DNA of 64,000 nt from Streptococcus marimammalium DSM 18627 (GCF_000380045.1 NZ_KB904359.1:20398-84397), one strand, 5' to 3'; counted from the stretch's first letter, positions 8,905 to 19,210 are shown. The notes: a model not told the origin generated them from the sequence alone. Numbers and translations: made by a program.

Positions 8905-9774
8905 ATGGAAGGAATATTATTCGCCCTCGTTCCTATGTTTGCTTGGGGAAGTATTGGTTTTGTTAGCAATAAAATTGGGGGGACAGCAAATCAACAAACA
9001 TTTGGAATGACAATTGGTTCTCTGTTTTTTGGAATAGTTGTTTATTTAATAGCAAGGCCTCAACTATCCATTCAACTGTGGGTATTTGGGATAATAGGTG
9101 GCATTCTTTGGTCATTAGGTCAAAATAGACAATTTACAGCAATGAAACATATGGGTGTTTCTGTTGCTAATCCATTGTCAAGTGGTAGTCAACTTGTTTT
9201 TGGAAGTTTAATTGGTGCCTTTATCTTTCATGAATGGACAACTAGTATTCATTTTTCGTTAGGTAGCGTGGCTTTACTTTTTCTAGTGATTGGTTTTTAC
9301 TTTTTAAGCAAAATTGATCCTATTAGAAAAGAAAAAGAAAATGAACTAACCAATTTTAATAAAGGGTTCATTGCTCTTACTTTTTCAACATTTGGTTACC
9401 TTTCTTACACTATTTTATTTAATAATATTATGATTTTTGATGTTTTATCAGTCATTTTACCTATGGCAGTTGGAATGATTATTGGATCTAGTTATTTTCT
9501 AAAATTTCAGTTAGATTTTTCACCTGTAGTTTTGAAAAACTCCTTGGTTGGTATTTTATGGGGATTTGGTAATGTTTTTATGTTGTTAGCCGCTTCTTCT
9601 GCTGGTTTAGCTATCGCTTTTAGTTTTTCTCAATTAGGTGCTATTATTTCAATTATTGGTGGTATAATTTTTCTTGGTGAAAAGAAAACTCAAAAAGAGA
9701 CAAAGTGGGTTCTTACTGGCGTATTTTGTTTTTTAGTTGGAGCCATTTTATTAGGAGTTGTCAAGTCATATTAA
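8905..9774 (+). CDS. GRP-type sugar transporter (GlcU/RhaT-like, DMT superfamily)
   Basis: The 289-residue protein has about ten hydrophobic segments in the pattern of two five-helix repeats typical of the drug/metabolite transporter superfamily. It starts MEGILFALVPMFAWGSIGFV and contains the GGILWSLGQNRQFTAMKHMGVSVANP region characteristic of the glucose/ribose uptake (GRP) group. Such proteins import a sugar by proton symport in the cytoplasmic membrane; the actual substrate here is unproven. AAAGGAG precedes the ATG. The gene is monocistronic: an operator lies just upstream and a shared terminator with recF just downstream. Regulation by a dedicated repressor or by GlnR is suggested by the operator. 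Confidence 0.8.
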   Translation: MEGILFALVPMFAWGSIGFVSNKIGGTANQQTFGMTIGSLFFGIVVYLIARPQLSIQLWVFGIIGGILWSLGQNRQFTAMKHMGVSVANPLSSGSQLVFGSLIGAFIFHEWTTSIHFSLGSVALLFLVIGFYFLSKIDPIRKEKENELTNFNKGFIALTFSTFGYLSYTILFNNIMIFDVLSVILPMAVGMIIGSSYFLKFQLDFSPVVLKNSLVGILWGFGNVFMLLAASSAGLAIAFSFSQLGAIISIIGGIIFLGEKKTQKETKWVLTGVFCFLVGAILLGVVKSY

Positions 9775-9806
9775 AAAGCGGTTCATCAATGAACTGCTTT
9801 TTTTTG
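9774..9806. terminator. convergent terminator between the transporter and recF
   Basis: AAAAAGCGGTTCA and TGAACTGCTTTTTT pair around a short loop, with an A-run and a T-run on the two sides, serving both converging genes. It overlaps the 3' end of recF. Confidence 0.85.
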
Positions 9807-10889
9807 TTTAATTTTTCCGTTTTCAATATGGAATAGTTGAATATCATCTGGAACTTGATGGAGGTGATTTAAACTTGTTGTAGTGATAAATGTTTGAACA
9901 TTTTTATGAATGTTTTCTAATAGCTTAAGTTGTCGATGATTGTCAAGTTCACTCATAACATCATCTAAAAGTAATATTGGATAATCATTTATTGTTTCTT
10001 TAACAAGGTCTATTTCTGCTAACTTTAAAGATAATATAAGGCTTCGATGTTGGCCTTGACTACCAAAGTTGGCACCTATATTGTTAATCGAAAACATAAC
10101 ATCGTCTCTGTGAGGTCCAATACCAGTATACTTTTTAAATAAATCTTTATCGAGTTGTTCTTTTAATTGTTTACGAAAGGCTTCTTCAACTGAATTTTCA
10201 TGTGTAAACTTGACAGAAGGTTGATATGATATTGCTAATTGTTCTTGTTGATTTGAGATTTGCAAATGATGTTGCTTGGCTTTGCTTGACAACTTTTCAA
10301 TAAATTTTAGTCGTTGACGGATAACTTGACTTCCATAAGTTATCAATTGTTCATCAAGAACACTTAAAAAGACAGGATCAATTTTAGTCGCTGTTTTGAG
10401 GTAACTATTGCGTTGTTTTAAGATGTGATTGTAATTTGACAAGTCAGTTAAGTAAAGCGGTTTAATTTGTCCAAGGTCTATATCAATAAATTTTCTTCTT
10501 AGAGTTGGTGAACCTTTAATGAGTTGTAAATCTTCAGGTGCAAATAAAATGACAGGAAGATGACCAATATAATCAGATAATTTTGATTGTTTTAGATGAT
10601 TAACTTTTGTAATTCGTCCCTTATCTGATAAGATAATGTCAAGTTTTAATTTACCATGCAAACGATTAACATTACCTGAAACATTTAAATGATTCTGTGA
10701 GAATGCAATTAATTCTTTATCTGATTTGGTTCGATGACTTCTTGTTAGTGAAAGAAAATAGATAGCTTCAATGAGATTCGTCTTACCTTGTGCATTTTTA
10801 CCTATAAAAATGTTAAGATGATGTGAAAATTTTAGGTTAGTGTTAGTATAATTTCGAAAATTTAGAAGTTTCAATGATTCAAGTTGCAT
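9786..10889 (-). CDS. recF: RecF DNA repair/recombination protein
   Basis: RecF is an SMC-like ATPase that helps RecO/RecR load RecA at single-strand gaps and stalled forks. The 367-residue product has Walker [10 protein letters not shown] (about 31-39), the N-terminal FRNY motif, an ABC signature region ([17 protein letters not shown], about 275-291) and Walker [15 protein letters not shown]. Length matches the family. It starts 2 bases after yaaA ends and is presumably co-transcribed with it. In many Firmicutes this pair lies just downstream of dnaN; in this lineage it is some 10 kb from dnaA on the other side. Confidence 0.95.
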   Translation of the reverse strand: MQLESLKLLNFRNYTNTNLKFSHHLNIFIGKNAQGKTNLIEAIYFLSLTRSHRTKSDKELIAFSQNHLNVSGNVNRLHGKLKLDIILSDKGRITKVNHLKQSKLSDYIGHLPVILFAPEDLQLIKGSPTLRRKFIDIDLGQIKPLYLTDLSNYNHILKQRNSYLKTATKIDPVFLSVLDEQLITYGSQVIRQRLKFIEKLSSKAKQHHLQISNQQEQLAISYQPSVKFTHENSVEEAFRKQLKEQLDKDLFKKYTGIGPHRDDVMFSINNIGANFGSQGQHRSLILSLKLAEIDLVKETINDYPILLLDDVMSELDNHRQLKLLENIHKNVQTFITTTSLNHLHQVPDDIQLFHIENGKIKQKKAVH

Positions 10890-10891
10890 GA

Positions 10892-11230
10892 TTAAGTTCC
10901 TGGAAAACGAATAGCAGTTTTCGTTTTTTGATTATCTTTATTAAGTTTTTTAATTTTTTTTGCAATACATTCTTTTTCAATTAGATTTCTTTGATGTTCT
11001 TTTATTTCATCATTGTTAGGCATTGAGATTGAAATACTAATATTAATATCAGGAATTTCTACTAAATCACCTTTATAAATTTTTTTACCACGGCGATTCT
11101 CTTTGTTACCATTTAATAAAACTGTATGTTGAGCTAAAAAATGTTTAATGGCTCCTCCGGTTTGAATAATACCTTGTTCTTTTAATAAAGACTGTAAAGT
11201 AATGTAGTCATCAAATAATTTATAATCCAT
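10892..11230 (-). CDS. yaaA: S4-domain RNA-binding protein YaaA
   Basis: A 112-residue protein with an S4-type RNA-binding fold in the first 75 residues ([19 protein letters not shown]..., [18 protein letters not shown]) and a lysine-rich C-terminal extension. It matches the YaaA family that neighbours recF in Firmicutes, though the C-terminal tail is longer than the usual 70-80 residues. RNA target unknown. AAGGTG precedes the ATG. It should not be confused with the unrelated peroxide-stress YaaA at 61183. Confidence 0.85.
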   Translation of the reverse strand: MDYKLFDDYITLQSLLKEQGIIQTGGAIKHFLAQHTVLLNGNKENRRGKKIYKGDLVEIPDINISISISMPNNDEIKEHQRNLIEKECIAKKIKKLNKDNQKTKTAIRFPGT

Positions 11231-11252
11231 GTTTTCACCTTTCTAATAAATT

Positions 11253-11258
11253 ATTATA
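11253..11258 (-). promoter_or_regulatory. -10 element for yaaA-recF
   Basis: On the minus strand TGC precedes TATAAT, an extended -10, about 23 bases before the yaaA start. Confidence 0.5.
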
Positions 11259-11451
11259 GCACAAAAGAATGGAAAACAGACTTTTCTCGTTTTTAATTGA
11301 AACTATTTTATTAGCTATTTAAAAATTGTCAACATGTTTACAGTTGTGTTAATTATAATTATACCAGCAATACTATTTTAATAATTTTCAATACTAGTGT
11401 TATGGGATTAATGATACTGATTTTACTAATGCTAATATTGTTATAAAGTGT

Positions 11452-11457
11452 TATAAT
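11452..11457 (+). promoter_or_regulatory. -10 element for the yfmF operon
   Basis: TATAAT preceded by TGT (extended -10), 34 bases before the yfmF start. The 190 bases between this and the divergent yaaA promoter contain no gene; a TTTACA-N4-TGTTAA near-palindrome lies at 11337-11352. Confidence 0.55.
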
Positions 11458-11490
11458 GAGTATTAATCAATGACTTTTAAAGGAAAAAAC

Positions 11491-12741
11491 ATGAAAATAA
11501 CAGATGGTGTGACATTACATATTATTAAAACTAATCAATTTAAAACTAACCACCTGACCTTTCGTTTTTCAAGCCAATTAAATAAGAAAAACATGGCCAG
11601 TCGTTTTCTGGTTTCTAAAATGATTGAAACTGCTAATTCAAATTTTCCTAATACTACAAAGATAAGAGAAAAGCTGGCAGATTTATACGGAGCCACTCTT
11701 AGCACATCTGTTTTGACAAAGGGATTGATTCACATTGTTGATATCGATATTACTTTTTTGCCTGATTGTTATTTACTATCTAAAGACTCTATTCTTGAAG
11801 AGATTATTCAATTTTTATCCCAATTATTATTTGAACCCCTAATTTCTCTAGAACAATATGAATTAAAGACCTTCGAAGTGGTCAAACAAAATGCTATTCG
11901 TCAGTTAGAATTTGATTTGGAGGATCCATTTTATTATAGTGAGTTAGCACTCGATACTCTTTTTTTTGAGAGAGAAGAATTGAAGCTTCCTTATACTGGT
12001 TCAAAAGAAATGTTAGAAAAAGAGAATGCCTACACTTCCTATCAAGAATTTAAAAGAATGCTTACTGGTGATAGCATTGATATCTTTTTACTTGGCAGTT
12101 TTGATGATGCAAAAGTAATCGATTTATTTACTCAATTTCCTTTTAAAAGTAGACATAACGAAGCTTCTTTTTATCATGATCAAAAGATTTCAAATATTAC
12201 TAATAAAAAAATTGAAGAAAAAAGCACTAACCAATCTATATTACAAATTGGTTATTCTTTTTCAAAACTAAAAAATCTCAAAGATTACTCGTCTCTACTT
12301 CTTTTAAATAGCATGCTAGGAGCTTTTTCACATTCAAATTTATTTACTGAAATCAGACAAAAAGAGGGATTGACGTACAGTATAGGTAGTGAAATAGATC
12401 CTTTTTTAGGAGCTTTATATATTTTTGCGGCAATTGATAGTCATCAAAGAAATAAAGTGATGACACTGATTAATCGTCAGTTAAATTTAATAAAATTAGG
12501 TAGATTTTCAACGGCTTTTTTAAATCAAACTAAGGAATTTTTAATTACTCAAAGAAAAATTATAAGAGACAATCCCAAAATGCTAATCGAAGAACGTTAC
12601 AATCAAATTTTACCAGTAACTTACCAAAACATGTCAACGTTTATTGACAGCATTAACAGCATTCGTAAACGGGATGTTTTGGAAATTTCTAGCACAATAA
12701 AACTAAAATCAGTTTATTTTATGAGAGGAACTTTACCATGA
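11491..12741 (+). CDS. yfmF: M16-family peptidase homologue YfmF (inactive type)
   Basis: The 416-residue protein has the two-lobed M16 (insulinase/processing peptidase-like) architecture, with the C-terminal RQKEGLTYSIGSEID region typical of the family, but no HxxEH zinc site, so it should be the non-catalytic partner of the next gene. The pair corresponds to the AlbE/AlbF-like YmfF/YmfH proteins, linked in annotations to elongation factor P modification. Start ATG at 11491 is chosen because AAAGGA sits 6 bases upstream; an in-frame ATG at 11470 lacks a ribosome-binding site. The stop overlaps the next start by 4 bases (ATGA). Confidence 0.85.
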   Translation: MKITDGVTLHIIKTNQFKTNHLTFRFSSQLNKKNMASRFLVSKMIETANSNFPNTTKIREKLADLYGATLSTSVLTKGLIHIVDIDITFLPDCYLLSKDSILEEIIQFLSQLLFEPLISLEQYELKTFEVVKQNAIRQLEFDLEDPFYYSELALDTLFFEREELKLPYTGSKEMLEKENAYTSYQEFKRMLTGDSIDIFLLGSFDDAKVIDLFTQFPFKSRHNEASFYHDQKISNITNKKIEEKSTNQSILQIGYSFSKLKNLKDYSSLLLLNSMLGAFSHSNLFTEIRQKEGLTYSIGSEIDPFLGALYIFAAIDSHQRNKVMTLINRQLNLIKLGRFSTAFLNQTKEFLITQRKIIRDNPKMLIEERYNQILPVTYQNMSTFIDSINSIRKRDVLEISSTIKLKSVYFMRGTLP

Positions 12742-14012
12742 GTGATTTAAAAAAAATAACTTATAGCAATATTGATGAAAATATTTTCTTCTCAAAACTT
12801 TCAAGTGGTTTACACTTATATTTGGTACCTAAAAACGGTTTTCAAGAAGTTTATGCTATGATGAGTTGTAATTTTGGTTCAATTGACAATCACTTTACAA
12901 TCAATGGTAAGAAAAAATCAGTTCCTTTTGGAATAGCTCATTTTATAGAACATCAACTTTTTGATAAGGGGAGTCAAGGTGATATAGCTCAACAATTTTC
13001 TAAATTAGGTTCTGAAAGCAATGCTTTTACTAGCTTTGAAAAAACATACTATTATTTTTCAGGTAGTAATAATCTTTTAGCTTCACTTGAAATGTTGTTA
13101 ACACTTGTTAGTAATCATGAGTTTACAGAAGAGTCAATTAAAAAAGAAAAAGATATTATTAAAAAAGAAATAAATCTTTATCAAGATGATCCTGACAACC
13201 GTCTTTACGAAGGGGTTTTAAAAAATATGTACCCTAAAACTTCGTTAGCAGAAGATATTGTTGGGACAAACCTTAGCATTGAAAAAATTACTGTAAAGCA
13301 TCTTCAAGATTGTTTTTCATTTTTTTATCAACCATCTAATTTACAGTTGATTGTTATAGGTGATTTTGATATTAATGAGGTTTACAACAGTATATCAACA
13401 GTTCAAAATGAGTGGATAGCTGATAAAAAGACAATTATTGACAAATCACCTCTTTTTTTACACCCAATAATTAAAAAAAGGTCTATCATGATGCCGATTT
13501 CTATTTCCAAACTAGCAATTGGCTTAAGAAGAAATTTTTCTAATAAGATTTTTTCAATGAAAGAAAAAATACAAATTGATTTATTTTTTTCTCTTTTGTT
13601 TGGTTGGACTTCTCGTGATTATCAAAAATGGTACGATAAAGGAATGATAGATGATTCTTTTGCTGTTGAAATTACCTTGTCTAATCGTTATCAATTTATT
13701 GTTATTTCGCTTGATACTAATCATCCAATAGCTATGTCTAGCCATATTAAAAAAACATTAAAAAATATTTCCACTAAACATAATTTTACAAGTCAACAGC
13801 TTGAGTTGCTAAAAAAAGAAAGATATGGTGAGTTTATGAGAGGTTTAGATACATTGGATAATCTTGCTCATCAACTATTAGAAGTGGATGATCATTCTTA
13901 CTTTGATTATCCTAATGTTTTAATGTCAATTACTTTAAATGAAGTTATTAAAGCTGGAAAAGAATTTTTAAATCAATCTGAATTGACAGAATTTATGATA
14001 TTCCCAAAATAG
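12738..14012 (+). CDS. yfmH: M16-family zinc peptidase YfmH
   Basis: The 424-residue M16 protease carries the inverted zinc motif HFIEH in GIAHFIEHQLFDKGS (about residues 69-73) and the downstream glutamate in the KKEINLYQDDP helix, so it should be the catalytic member of the YfmF/YfmH heterodimer. The intact SNAFTSFEKTYYYFSG strand is also typical. It overlaps yfmF by ATGA, indicating translational coupling and 1:1 production. rodZ follows after 60 bases with its own -10-like element (TATAAT at about 14037). Confidence 0.88.
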   Translation: MSDLKKITYSNIDENIFFSKLSSGLHLYLVPKNGFQEVYAMMSCNFGSIDNHFTINGKKKSVPFGIAHFIEHQLFDKGSQGDIAQQFSKLGSESNAFTSFEKTYYYFSGSNNLLASLEMLLTLVSNHEFTEESIKKEKDIIKKEINLYQDDPDNRLYEGVLKNMYPKTSLAEDIVGTNLSIEKITVKHLQDCFSFFYQPSNLQLIVIGDFDINEVYNSISTVQNEWIADKKTIIDKSPLFLHPIIKKRSIMMPISISKLAIGLRRNFSNKIFSMKEKIQIDLFFSLLFGWTSRDYQKWYDKGMIDDSFAVEITLSNRYQFIVISLDTNHPIAMSSHIKKTLKNISTKHNFTSQQLELLKKERYGEFMRGLDTLDNLAHQLLEVDDHSYFDYPNVLMSITLNEVIKAGKEFLNQSELTEFMIFPK

Positions 14013-14072
14013 TTAAAAATATTGATTTTAATTTGATATAATAGAAATATTAGAGAAAGGTTGGAATAAATT

Positions 14073-15278
14073 ATGATGCAAAAAAGTATAGGAGATCTTT
14101 TAACAGAAGCGCGTGTTAAAAAAGGATTACAATTGGTTGATATTGCTAAAGATTTGGATATCGATGCTCAATATTTATTAATTATGGAATTGGGCCAATT
14201 TAGCTTAATCCCATCAGATCGCTTAGAAGAGTATTTAACACGTTATGCTACTGCTGTTAATTTGGATGGCAAATCATTATTAAATAAATATTACAATAAA
14301 GAAGTAATTGATGACACTATTCCTGAATTGCTTACAGAAGAACTCTTAGAGACCGAAAGTGATGATACAAGTAGTGACGACACTTCTGATACATTAGAAG
14401 AAGAAAACAGTGTTTCTGATGCCGTTGAAAGTGAAGCTGTATATACTATTTTTAGAGATAGTCTTAATAATAAGGCTCAAAATAATCACAATCAGCTAAA
14501 TAATCATGTGGAAAAAAACAATCCTCTTGAGGAAATGATAACACCTTTGCTTGTTGAAGAAGAACCCTCTACTCCTTTAATTGAAGAAGATTCCTTTGAA
14601 GAGGATACATTAAGCAATCAAGATACAATGATTGCTCCTGCTGTGTTTTCAGAAACATCAGATAATGAAATAAAAAACAAAATTCCTTCAAAAACAAGCA
14701 GAAAATATCGTTCTAAAAATAAGCGAGAAGAAAAACGAACAAGTTCTTTCTTGCCCATCATCTTATTAAGTCTTTTGGCTGTTGGAATTGTTGTTTTTAT
14801 TGGTTATTTTGTTATTAATCAAGTTCGCATTCCATTTATAAGTACTGATAATAATCCCTCAAGTAGTGTTTCTGAAACAAGTTCTAGCGAGACAACTGCA
14901 ACAAATGAACAAGTAACGACAACAGAAGCTAGCAACGAACCAATAAATAACTCTACTCAAACAAACTTAGTCGTAACTGGCGGAGGAGATTCATTAAGTG
15001 TTAATGTTAAAAATGGCACAAGACCTGTTGAGGTGGTAATTTCGTTAGATGATGTTGAGAGTAGTTGGGTTTCTCTCACTAATTCATCGTTAGATGAAGG
15101 TGGTATTTTACTTGATGATCAAAATACTAGCTATACTGCAATTTTAACAGAAGGCACTACTTCTGCTGAATTAACTCTTGGAGTTAGTCGAGGGGTTAAT
15201 GTTACTGTTAATGGCGAACAGCTTGATACTTCTCTTTTAGAAGGAAGCCCAAGTTATATTACTTTTACGATTGAATAA
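14073..15278 (+). CDS. rodZ: RodZ-like cytoskeletal/cell-shape membrane protein
   Basis: RodZ links the cytoplasmic cell-shape machinery to the wall-synthesis apparatus. The 401-residue protein has an N-terminal Xre-like helix-turn-helix (about 5-70), a long acidic Ser/Thr/Asp/Glu-rich stretch (about 85-215), a basic cluster before one membrane segment (about 225-247), a Ser/Thr-rich external linker and a C-terminal extracellular DUF4115-type beta domain (about 295-401). The order matches RodZ/YmfM. The ATG at 14073 is followed at once by another ATG, either of which may be used. It precedes pgsA by 9 bases, as in many Firmicutes. Confidence 0.88.
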   Translation: MMQKSIGDLLTEARVKKGLQLVDIAKDLDIDAQYLLIMELGQFSLIPSDRLEEYLTRYATAVNLDGKSLLNKYYNKEVIDDTIPELLTEELLETESDDTSSDDTSDTLEEENSVSDAVESEAVYTIFRDSLNNKAQNNHNQLNNHVEKNNPLEEMITPLLVEEEPSTPLIEEDSFEEDTLSNQDTMIAPAVFSETSDNEIKNKIPSKTSRKYRSKNKREEKRTSSFLPIILLSLLAVGIVVFIGYFVINQVRIPFISTDNNPSSSVSETSSSETTATNEQVTTTEASNEPINNSTQTNLVVTGGGDSLSVNVKNGTRPVEVVISLDDVESSWVSLTNSSLDEGGILLDDQNTSYTAILTEGTTSAELTLGVSRGVNVTVNGEQLDTSLLEGSPSYITFTIE

Positions 15279-15287
15279 GAGGAAAAA

Positions 15288-15830
15288 ATGATTAAGAAAG
15301 AAAACCTCCCAAATCTATTAACACTAGCACGCATTTTCGTAATTCCTTTGTTTGTAGTGTTAGCAAGCTTTCCAACCAGTATTTTATCACATAGGATTGC
15401 CGCTGTTATCTTTACCTTAGCCAGTCTAACTGATTATTTTGATGGCTACTTGGCGAGAAAATGGAAGGTTGTAACAAACTTTGGGAAATTTGCTGATCCT
15501 ATGGCTGATAAAATCTTAGTTATGAGTGCCTTTATTATGCTAGTGGGCTTGCAATTAGTACCTGCATGGATAGCCGCTGTCATTATATGTCGAGAATTAG
15601 CAGTGACAGGATTACGTTTGCTATTAATCGAAAATGGAGGTAGTGTTTTAGCCGCTGCGCTTCCAGGTAAAATTAAAACAGCTACGCAAATGCTGGCAGT
15701 TATCTTTTTATTAAGTCATTTTGTAATTTTGGGAACAATATTTTTATATATTTCTCTTATATTTACCATATATTCAGGATACGATTATTTTAAAGGAGCA
15801 AGTTTCCTATTTAAGGATACGTTTAAATAA
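15288..15830 (+). CDS. pgsA: phosphatidylglycerophosphate synthase
   Basis: PgsA transfers the phosphatidyl group from CDP-diacylglycerol to glycerol-3-phosphate, the committed step to phosphatidylglycerol. The 180-residue membrane protein has the CDP-alcohol phosphotransferase signature D-x2-D-G-x2-A-R-x8-G-x3-D-x3-D spread over SLTDYFDGYLARKWK and NFGKFADPMADK (about 47-75). Four to five membrane segments. GAGGA precedes the ATG. It lies in the rodZ-pgsA-ecfA1 cluster common to streptococci. Confidence 0.95.
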   Translation: MIKKENLPNLLTLARIFVIPLFVVLASFPTSILSHRIAAVIFTLASLTDYFDGYLARKWKVVTNFGKFADPMADKILVMSAFIMLVGLQLVPAWIAAVIICRELAVTGLRLLLIENGGSVLAAALPGKIKTATQMLAVIFLLSHFVILGTIFLYISLIFTIYSGYDYFKGASFLFKDTFK

Positions 15831-15832
15831 AA

Positions 15833-16672
15833 ATGACTAATATTATTGAAGTTAAAAATGTGACATTTAGATATGATAAAGAACAAGAAAATCTAACACT
15901 AAATAATGTTTCGTTTCACGTGAAACATGGCGAATGGCTCTCAATTATTGGCCATAATGGAAGTGGTAAATCAACGATGGTTAGATTGATTGATGGCTTA
16001 TTAGAAGCTGATTCTGGTGATATTTTTGTGTTGAATCAAAAAATAACAGAAGGCAATATTTGGGATATTAGACAAAAAATAGGAATGGTCTTTCAAAATC
16101 CTGACAATCAATTTGTTGGTTCCACTGTAGAAGATGATGTTGCTTTTTCACTTGAAAACAAAGGTATTTGTCACGATGAAATGAAAAAACGTGTGGAAGA
16201 AGCTCTTTATTTAGTCGGCATGAGTGAATTTAAAACTAAAGAGCCAGCTAGGTTATCTGGGGGTCAAAAACAACGTGTAGCCATTGCAGGTGCGGTTGCT
16301 ATGAGGCCAGAAATTATTATTTTAGATGAAGCAACTAGTATGTTAGACCCAAAAGGTCGTCTAGAGTTAATCAAAACAATCAAAAATATCCGAGATCAAT
16401 ATGGTGTAACGGTTATTTCAATTACTCACGATCTAGATGAAGTTGCTCTAAGTGACCGTGTCCTTGTGATGAAACAAGGACAGGTAGAGTCGACAGCCAC
16501 ACCAAGAGAATTATTTGCTAGAGGAGAAGATTTATTAACGCTTGGATTAGATATTCCTTTTACTTCTTCTCTTGTTAACGCCTTAACATTAGAAGGGTTC
16601 AACTGTCAAGATGCTTATTATACAGAAAAGGAGCTAGAAGACTGCTTATGGGAATCACTCTCCAAAATGTGA
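15833..16672 (+). CDS. ecfA1: energy-coupling factor transporter ATPase EcfA1
   Basis: One of the two ATPases of the shared ECF module that energises several vitamin-binding S components. The 279-residue protein has Walker [10 protein letters not shown] (about 40-48), Q-loop QNPDNQFVG, signature RLSGGQKQR, Walker B IIILDEAT and the switch histidine in ITHDLDE. It starts 2 bases after pgsA ends; the ribosome-binding site is weak, suggesting coupling. Its 3' end overlaps ecfA2 by 25 bases. A parS-like site lies within it at 15912. Confidence 0.95.
   Translation: MTNIIEVKNVTFRYDKEQENLTLNNVSFHVKHGEWLSIIGHNGSGKSTMVRLIDGLLEADSGDIFVLNQKITEGNIWDIRQKIGMVFQNPDNQFVGSTVEDDVAFSLENKGICHDEMKKRVEEALYLVGMSEFKTKEPARLSGGQKQRVAIAGAVAMRPEIIILDEATSMLDPKGRLELIKTIKNIRDQYGVTVISITHDLDEVALSDRVLVMKQGQVESTATPRELFARGEDLLTLGLDIPFTSSLVNALTLEGFNCQDAYYTEKELEDCLWESLSKM
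15912..15927. other. parS-like ParB-binding site in ecfA1
   Basis: CGTTTCACGTGAAACA matches the conserved Firmicute parS palindrome (TGTTTCACGTGAAACA) at 15 of 16 positions. Location about 16 kb from oriC and presence of parB in the window support function. Confidence 0.8.
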
Positions 16673-17490
16673 ATTTTACTTATCAAGAAGGTACCCCTTT
16701 TGAAGGAAGGGCTCTTTTTGATATTAATTTAACTATTGAAAATAAACAATTTACAGCTGTTATTGGGCATACGGGTAGTGGTAAATCAACTATTATGCAA
16801 CTACTAAATGGTTTACATGTGCCAAGTGAGGGTGTAGTTTTTGTTGATGATACGATAATATCACCAGATTCTAAGACAAAGGATATTAAGTCTGTTAGAA
16901 AAAGAGTTGGCCTCGTTTTTCAATTTCCAGAAAGTCAGCTTTTTGAAGAAACTGTTTTAAAAGATGTTGCTTTTGGTCCACAAAATTTTGAAATTTCAAA
17001 AGAAAAGGCTGAGGAGATTGCTAAAGAAAAGTTAAAACTGGTGGGTCTTTCTGAAGATTTGTTCGAAAAAAATCCGTTTGAATTATCAGGTGGACAAATG
17101 AGACGTGTTGCTATAGCGGGTATTTTGGCCATGGAACCTAATGTTCTTGTGTTAGATGAACCGACCGCAGGTCTGGATCCAAAGGGACGACGTGAATTAA
17201 TGACCTTGTTTAAACAATTATATGAATCTGGAATATCAATTGTTTTAGTAACTCACTTAATGGATGATGTTGCTAATTTTGCTGATTATGTTTATGTACT
17301 ACAAGAAGGAAAAATTGTTTTAAAAGGGAAGCCAACAGATGTTTTTCAGCAAGTAGATTTTCTAGAAAATATTCAATTAGGAGTACCAAAAATCACCAAA
17401 TTTGCCAAAAATTTAATGAAAAAAGGCCTTAAACTTGAGAAGCTACCAATCACAATAGAAGAATTTGTGGAGGCAGTTACAAATGGATAA
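16648..17490 (+). CDS. ecfA2: energy-coupling factor transporter ATPase EcfA2
   Basis: Second ATPase of the ECF module, 280 residues: Walker [10 protein letters not shown] (about 37-45), Q-loop QFPESQLFE, signature LSGGQMRR, Walker [13 protein letters not shown], switch histidine VTHLMDD. It forms the EcfA1A2 heterodimer that drives EcfT. Start ATG at 16648 lies inside the end of ecfA1, and ecfT starts within its last codons, so the three are translationally coupled. Confidence 0.95.
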   Translation: MGITLQNVNFTYQEGTPFEGRALFDINLTIENKQFTAVIGHTGSGKSTIMQLLNGLHVPSEGVVFVDDTIISPDSKTKDIKSVRKRVGLVFQFPESQLFEETVLKDVAFGPQNFEISKEKAEEIAKEKLKLVGLSEDLFEKNPFELSGGQMRRVAIAGILAMEPNVLVLDEPTAGLDPKGRRELMTLFKQLYESGISIVLVTHLMDDVANFADYVYVLQEGKIVLKGKPTDVFQQVDFLENIQLGVPKITKFAKNLMKKGLKLEKLPITIEEFVEAVTNG

Positions 17491-18280
17491 ACTTATTTTA
17501 GGGCGTTACATTCCTGGAAATTCAATTGTTCACCAACTAGATCCAAGAAGTAAACTATTAGCAATGCTTATTTTTATCTCAATTATTTTTTTTGCAAATA
17601 ATGTAATTACTAATGTCATTCTTTTTAGTTTTACATTAGTGGCTATTTTGCTATCAAAAGTCAATATAGGATTTTTCATTAGAGGTGTAAAGCCAATGAT
17701 TGGACTTATCTTATTTACCACTTTTTTCCAAATGTTTTTTATTAAAGGTGGAAATATTATTTTTGAATTAGGTTTTCTAAAAATTTCAGACTATAGTTTA
17801 GGCCAAGCTGCAATGATTTTTGTAAGGTTTGTTTTAATCATCTTTTTCTCAACTCTATTAACTTTAACAACAACACCTCTAAGTTTATCAGATGCTGTTG
17901 AATCTTTATTGACACCATTAAAGCCTTTTAAAGTACCAGTTCATGAAATTGGTTTGATGCTATCTTTAAGCTTAAGATTTGTTCCAACCTTAATGGATGA
18001 TACAACAAGAATTATGAATGCTCAAAGAGCGAGAGGTGTAGATTTTGGTGAAGGAAATATCATTCAAAAAGTAAAATCCATTGTTCCTATTTTAATCCCA
18101 TTATTTGCTTCAAGTTTAAAGAGAGCAGACGCCTTGGCAACTGCTATGGAGTCAAGAGGATATCAAGGTGGTGAAGGAAGAACAAAATATCGTCTTCTAC
18201 ACTGGCATTTAAAGGACACACTATTGATAATTACTTTACTAGGATTGACATTAGTACTTTTTTTATTAAAATCAACTTAA
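17483..18280 (+). CDS. ecfT: energy-coupling factor transmembrane protein EcfT
   Basis: EcfT is the membrane scaffold that couples the EcfA ATPases to S components for uptake of vitamins such as riboflavin or folate. The 265-residue product has about five membrane segments and the two coupling-helix motifs with Ala-Arg-Gly/Ser ([13 protein letters not shown] and [13 protein letters not shown]). ATG at 17483 is chosen because GGAGG lies 8 bases upstream; an in-frame TTG at 17465 includes the ribosome-binding site. It overlaps the ecfA2 stop by 8 bases. No S component is encoded nearby. Confidence 0.94.
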   Translation: MDKLILGRYIPGNSIVHQLDPRSKLLAMLIFISIIFFANNVITNVILFSFTLVAILLSKVNIGFFIRGVKPMIGLILFTTFFQMFFIKGGNIIFELGFLKISDYSLGQAAMIFVRFVLIIFFSTLLTLTTTPLSLSDAVESLLTPLKPFKVPVHEIGLMLSLSLRFVPTLMDDTTRIMNAQRARGVDFGEGNIIQKVKSIVPILIPLFASSLKRADALATAMESRGYQGGEGRTKYRLLHWHLKDTLLIITLLGLTLVLFLLKST

Positions 18281-18545
18281 ATTAATGCTTAAAATTATTG
18301 ACACAATTTGACATAGTTGACAATTTCTTTAAAATAGAATATGATAAATTATGAATGAAAAACTTTTAAAAAGTTATTTTATAAACATTTAGAATAATCT
18401 AAATTAGATTAATTAATGTTATTGTCAATAAAGTAAACTGTAAACTTTAGACTTTTATTCATAATTTTTTGGAAACCTTTTTTTAATCAAATTGTAACAT
18501 TAAAAAGGTAAGATAAGATGTATTCTAAAAAAGGAGACAAACTTC
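18281..18545 (+). promoter_or_regulatory. long regulatory gap before the transglycosylase-like gene
   Basis: No gene is visible. Two promoter-like pairs occur: TTGACA (about 18316) with TATGAT about 20 bases on, and TTGTAA (18492-18497), 16 bases, TAAGAT (18514-18519) just before the gene. A long 5' leader would result from the first. No clear known operator; I could not make a convincing VicR/WalR repeat. Confidence 0.4.
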
Positions 18546-19208
18546 GTGTATAGAAGAAGTAAAATAAATATGTTGGAACGTAGAAAAAAAATACTACAAA
18601 TGATTGTGGTTGTCATAACTCTTAGTTTGACAACTATATTTACAAGTAGACCTGTAAACACTGATTCCTATTTGGTTAAAACAGAAGTAAAAAAAGAAAA
18701 ACTTTTATCTATTAGTGATTTTAAAAGTAAGAAGTCAAAGCAGACTTTGACTTCTAAAGCAAAGATTAAGAAGACTATTGAAACGACAATGACAACAATT
18801 GAAACAACAGAAGAAACTACTCAGTTTTCAAATGTTGAAGAACCTCAAGTCATTACAGAACCTTCTACAACGATTGTTGTAGAACAAACTGTTAGCGCTC
18901 AACCAGTTCAAGAAACGGCGCCAGCTACTACTTACCCAGTTGTTTTGGCTAATGGTAATACAGCAGGAGAGATTGGCTCACAAGCAGCAGCTCAAATGTC
19001 AGCGGCAACTGGTGTTCCTCAGCAAACTTGGGAATATATTATAGCTCGTGAATCAAATGGTGATCCAACAGCAGCCAATCCATCTGGTGCGTCAGGATTA
19101 TTTCAAACAATGCCGGGCTGGGGATCAACTGCAACTGTTGATCAACAAATTCAAACAGCAATCAAGGTATACAATACCCAAGGCTTATCCGCTTGGGGTA
19201 TGCAATAA
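18546..19208 (+). CDS. secreted transglycosylase-like/aggregation-promoting surface protein
   Basis: The 220-residue product begins with a basic stretch and a hydrophobic segment ([17 protein letters not shown], about 16-33) acting as signal peptide or anchor, then a long Lys/Thr/Glu-rich low-complexity spacer, and a C-terminal lytic-transglycosylase-like domain (about 140-220): [28 protein letters not shown] with the putative catalytic Glu in ARESNG, ending in SAWGMQ. This end is typical of Apf/IsaA-like wall-active proteins. The GTG at 18546 has AAAGGAG 9 bases upstream; an ATG 27 bases further in is possible. Role in peptidoglycan cleavage is inferred from the domain. Confidence 0.78.
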   Translation: MYRRSKINMLERRKKILQMIVVVITLSLTTIFTSRPVNTDSYLVKTEVKKEKLLSISDFKSKKSKQTLTSKAKIKKTIETTMTTIETTEETTQFSNVEEPQVITEPSTTIVVEQTVSAQPVQETAPATTYPVVLANGNTAGEIGSQAAAQMSAATGVPQQTWEYIIARESNGDPTAANPSGASGLFQTMPGWGSTATVDQQIQTAIKVYNTQGLSAWGMQ

Positions 19209-19210
19209 GA

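Noticed and set aside
18281..18545. VicR/WalR-type repeat before the transglycosylase-like gene
   Set aside because: TGTAAC/TGTAAA-like hexamers occur, but not as the required direct repeat with 5-base spacing.
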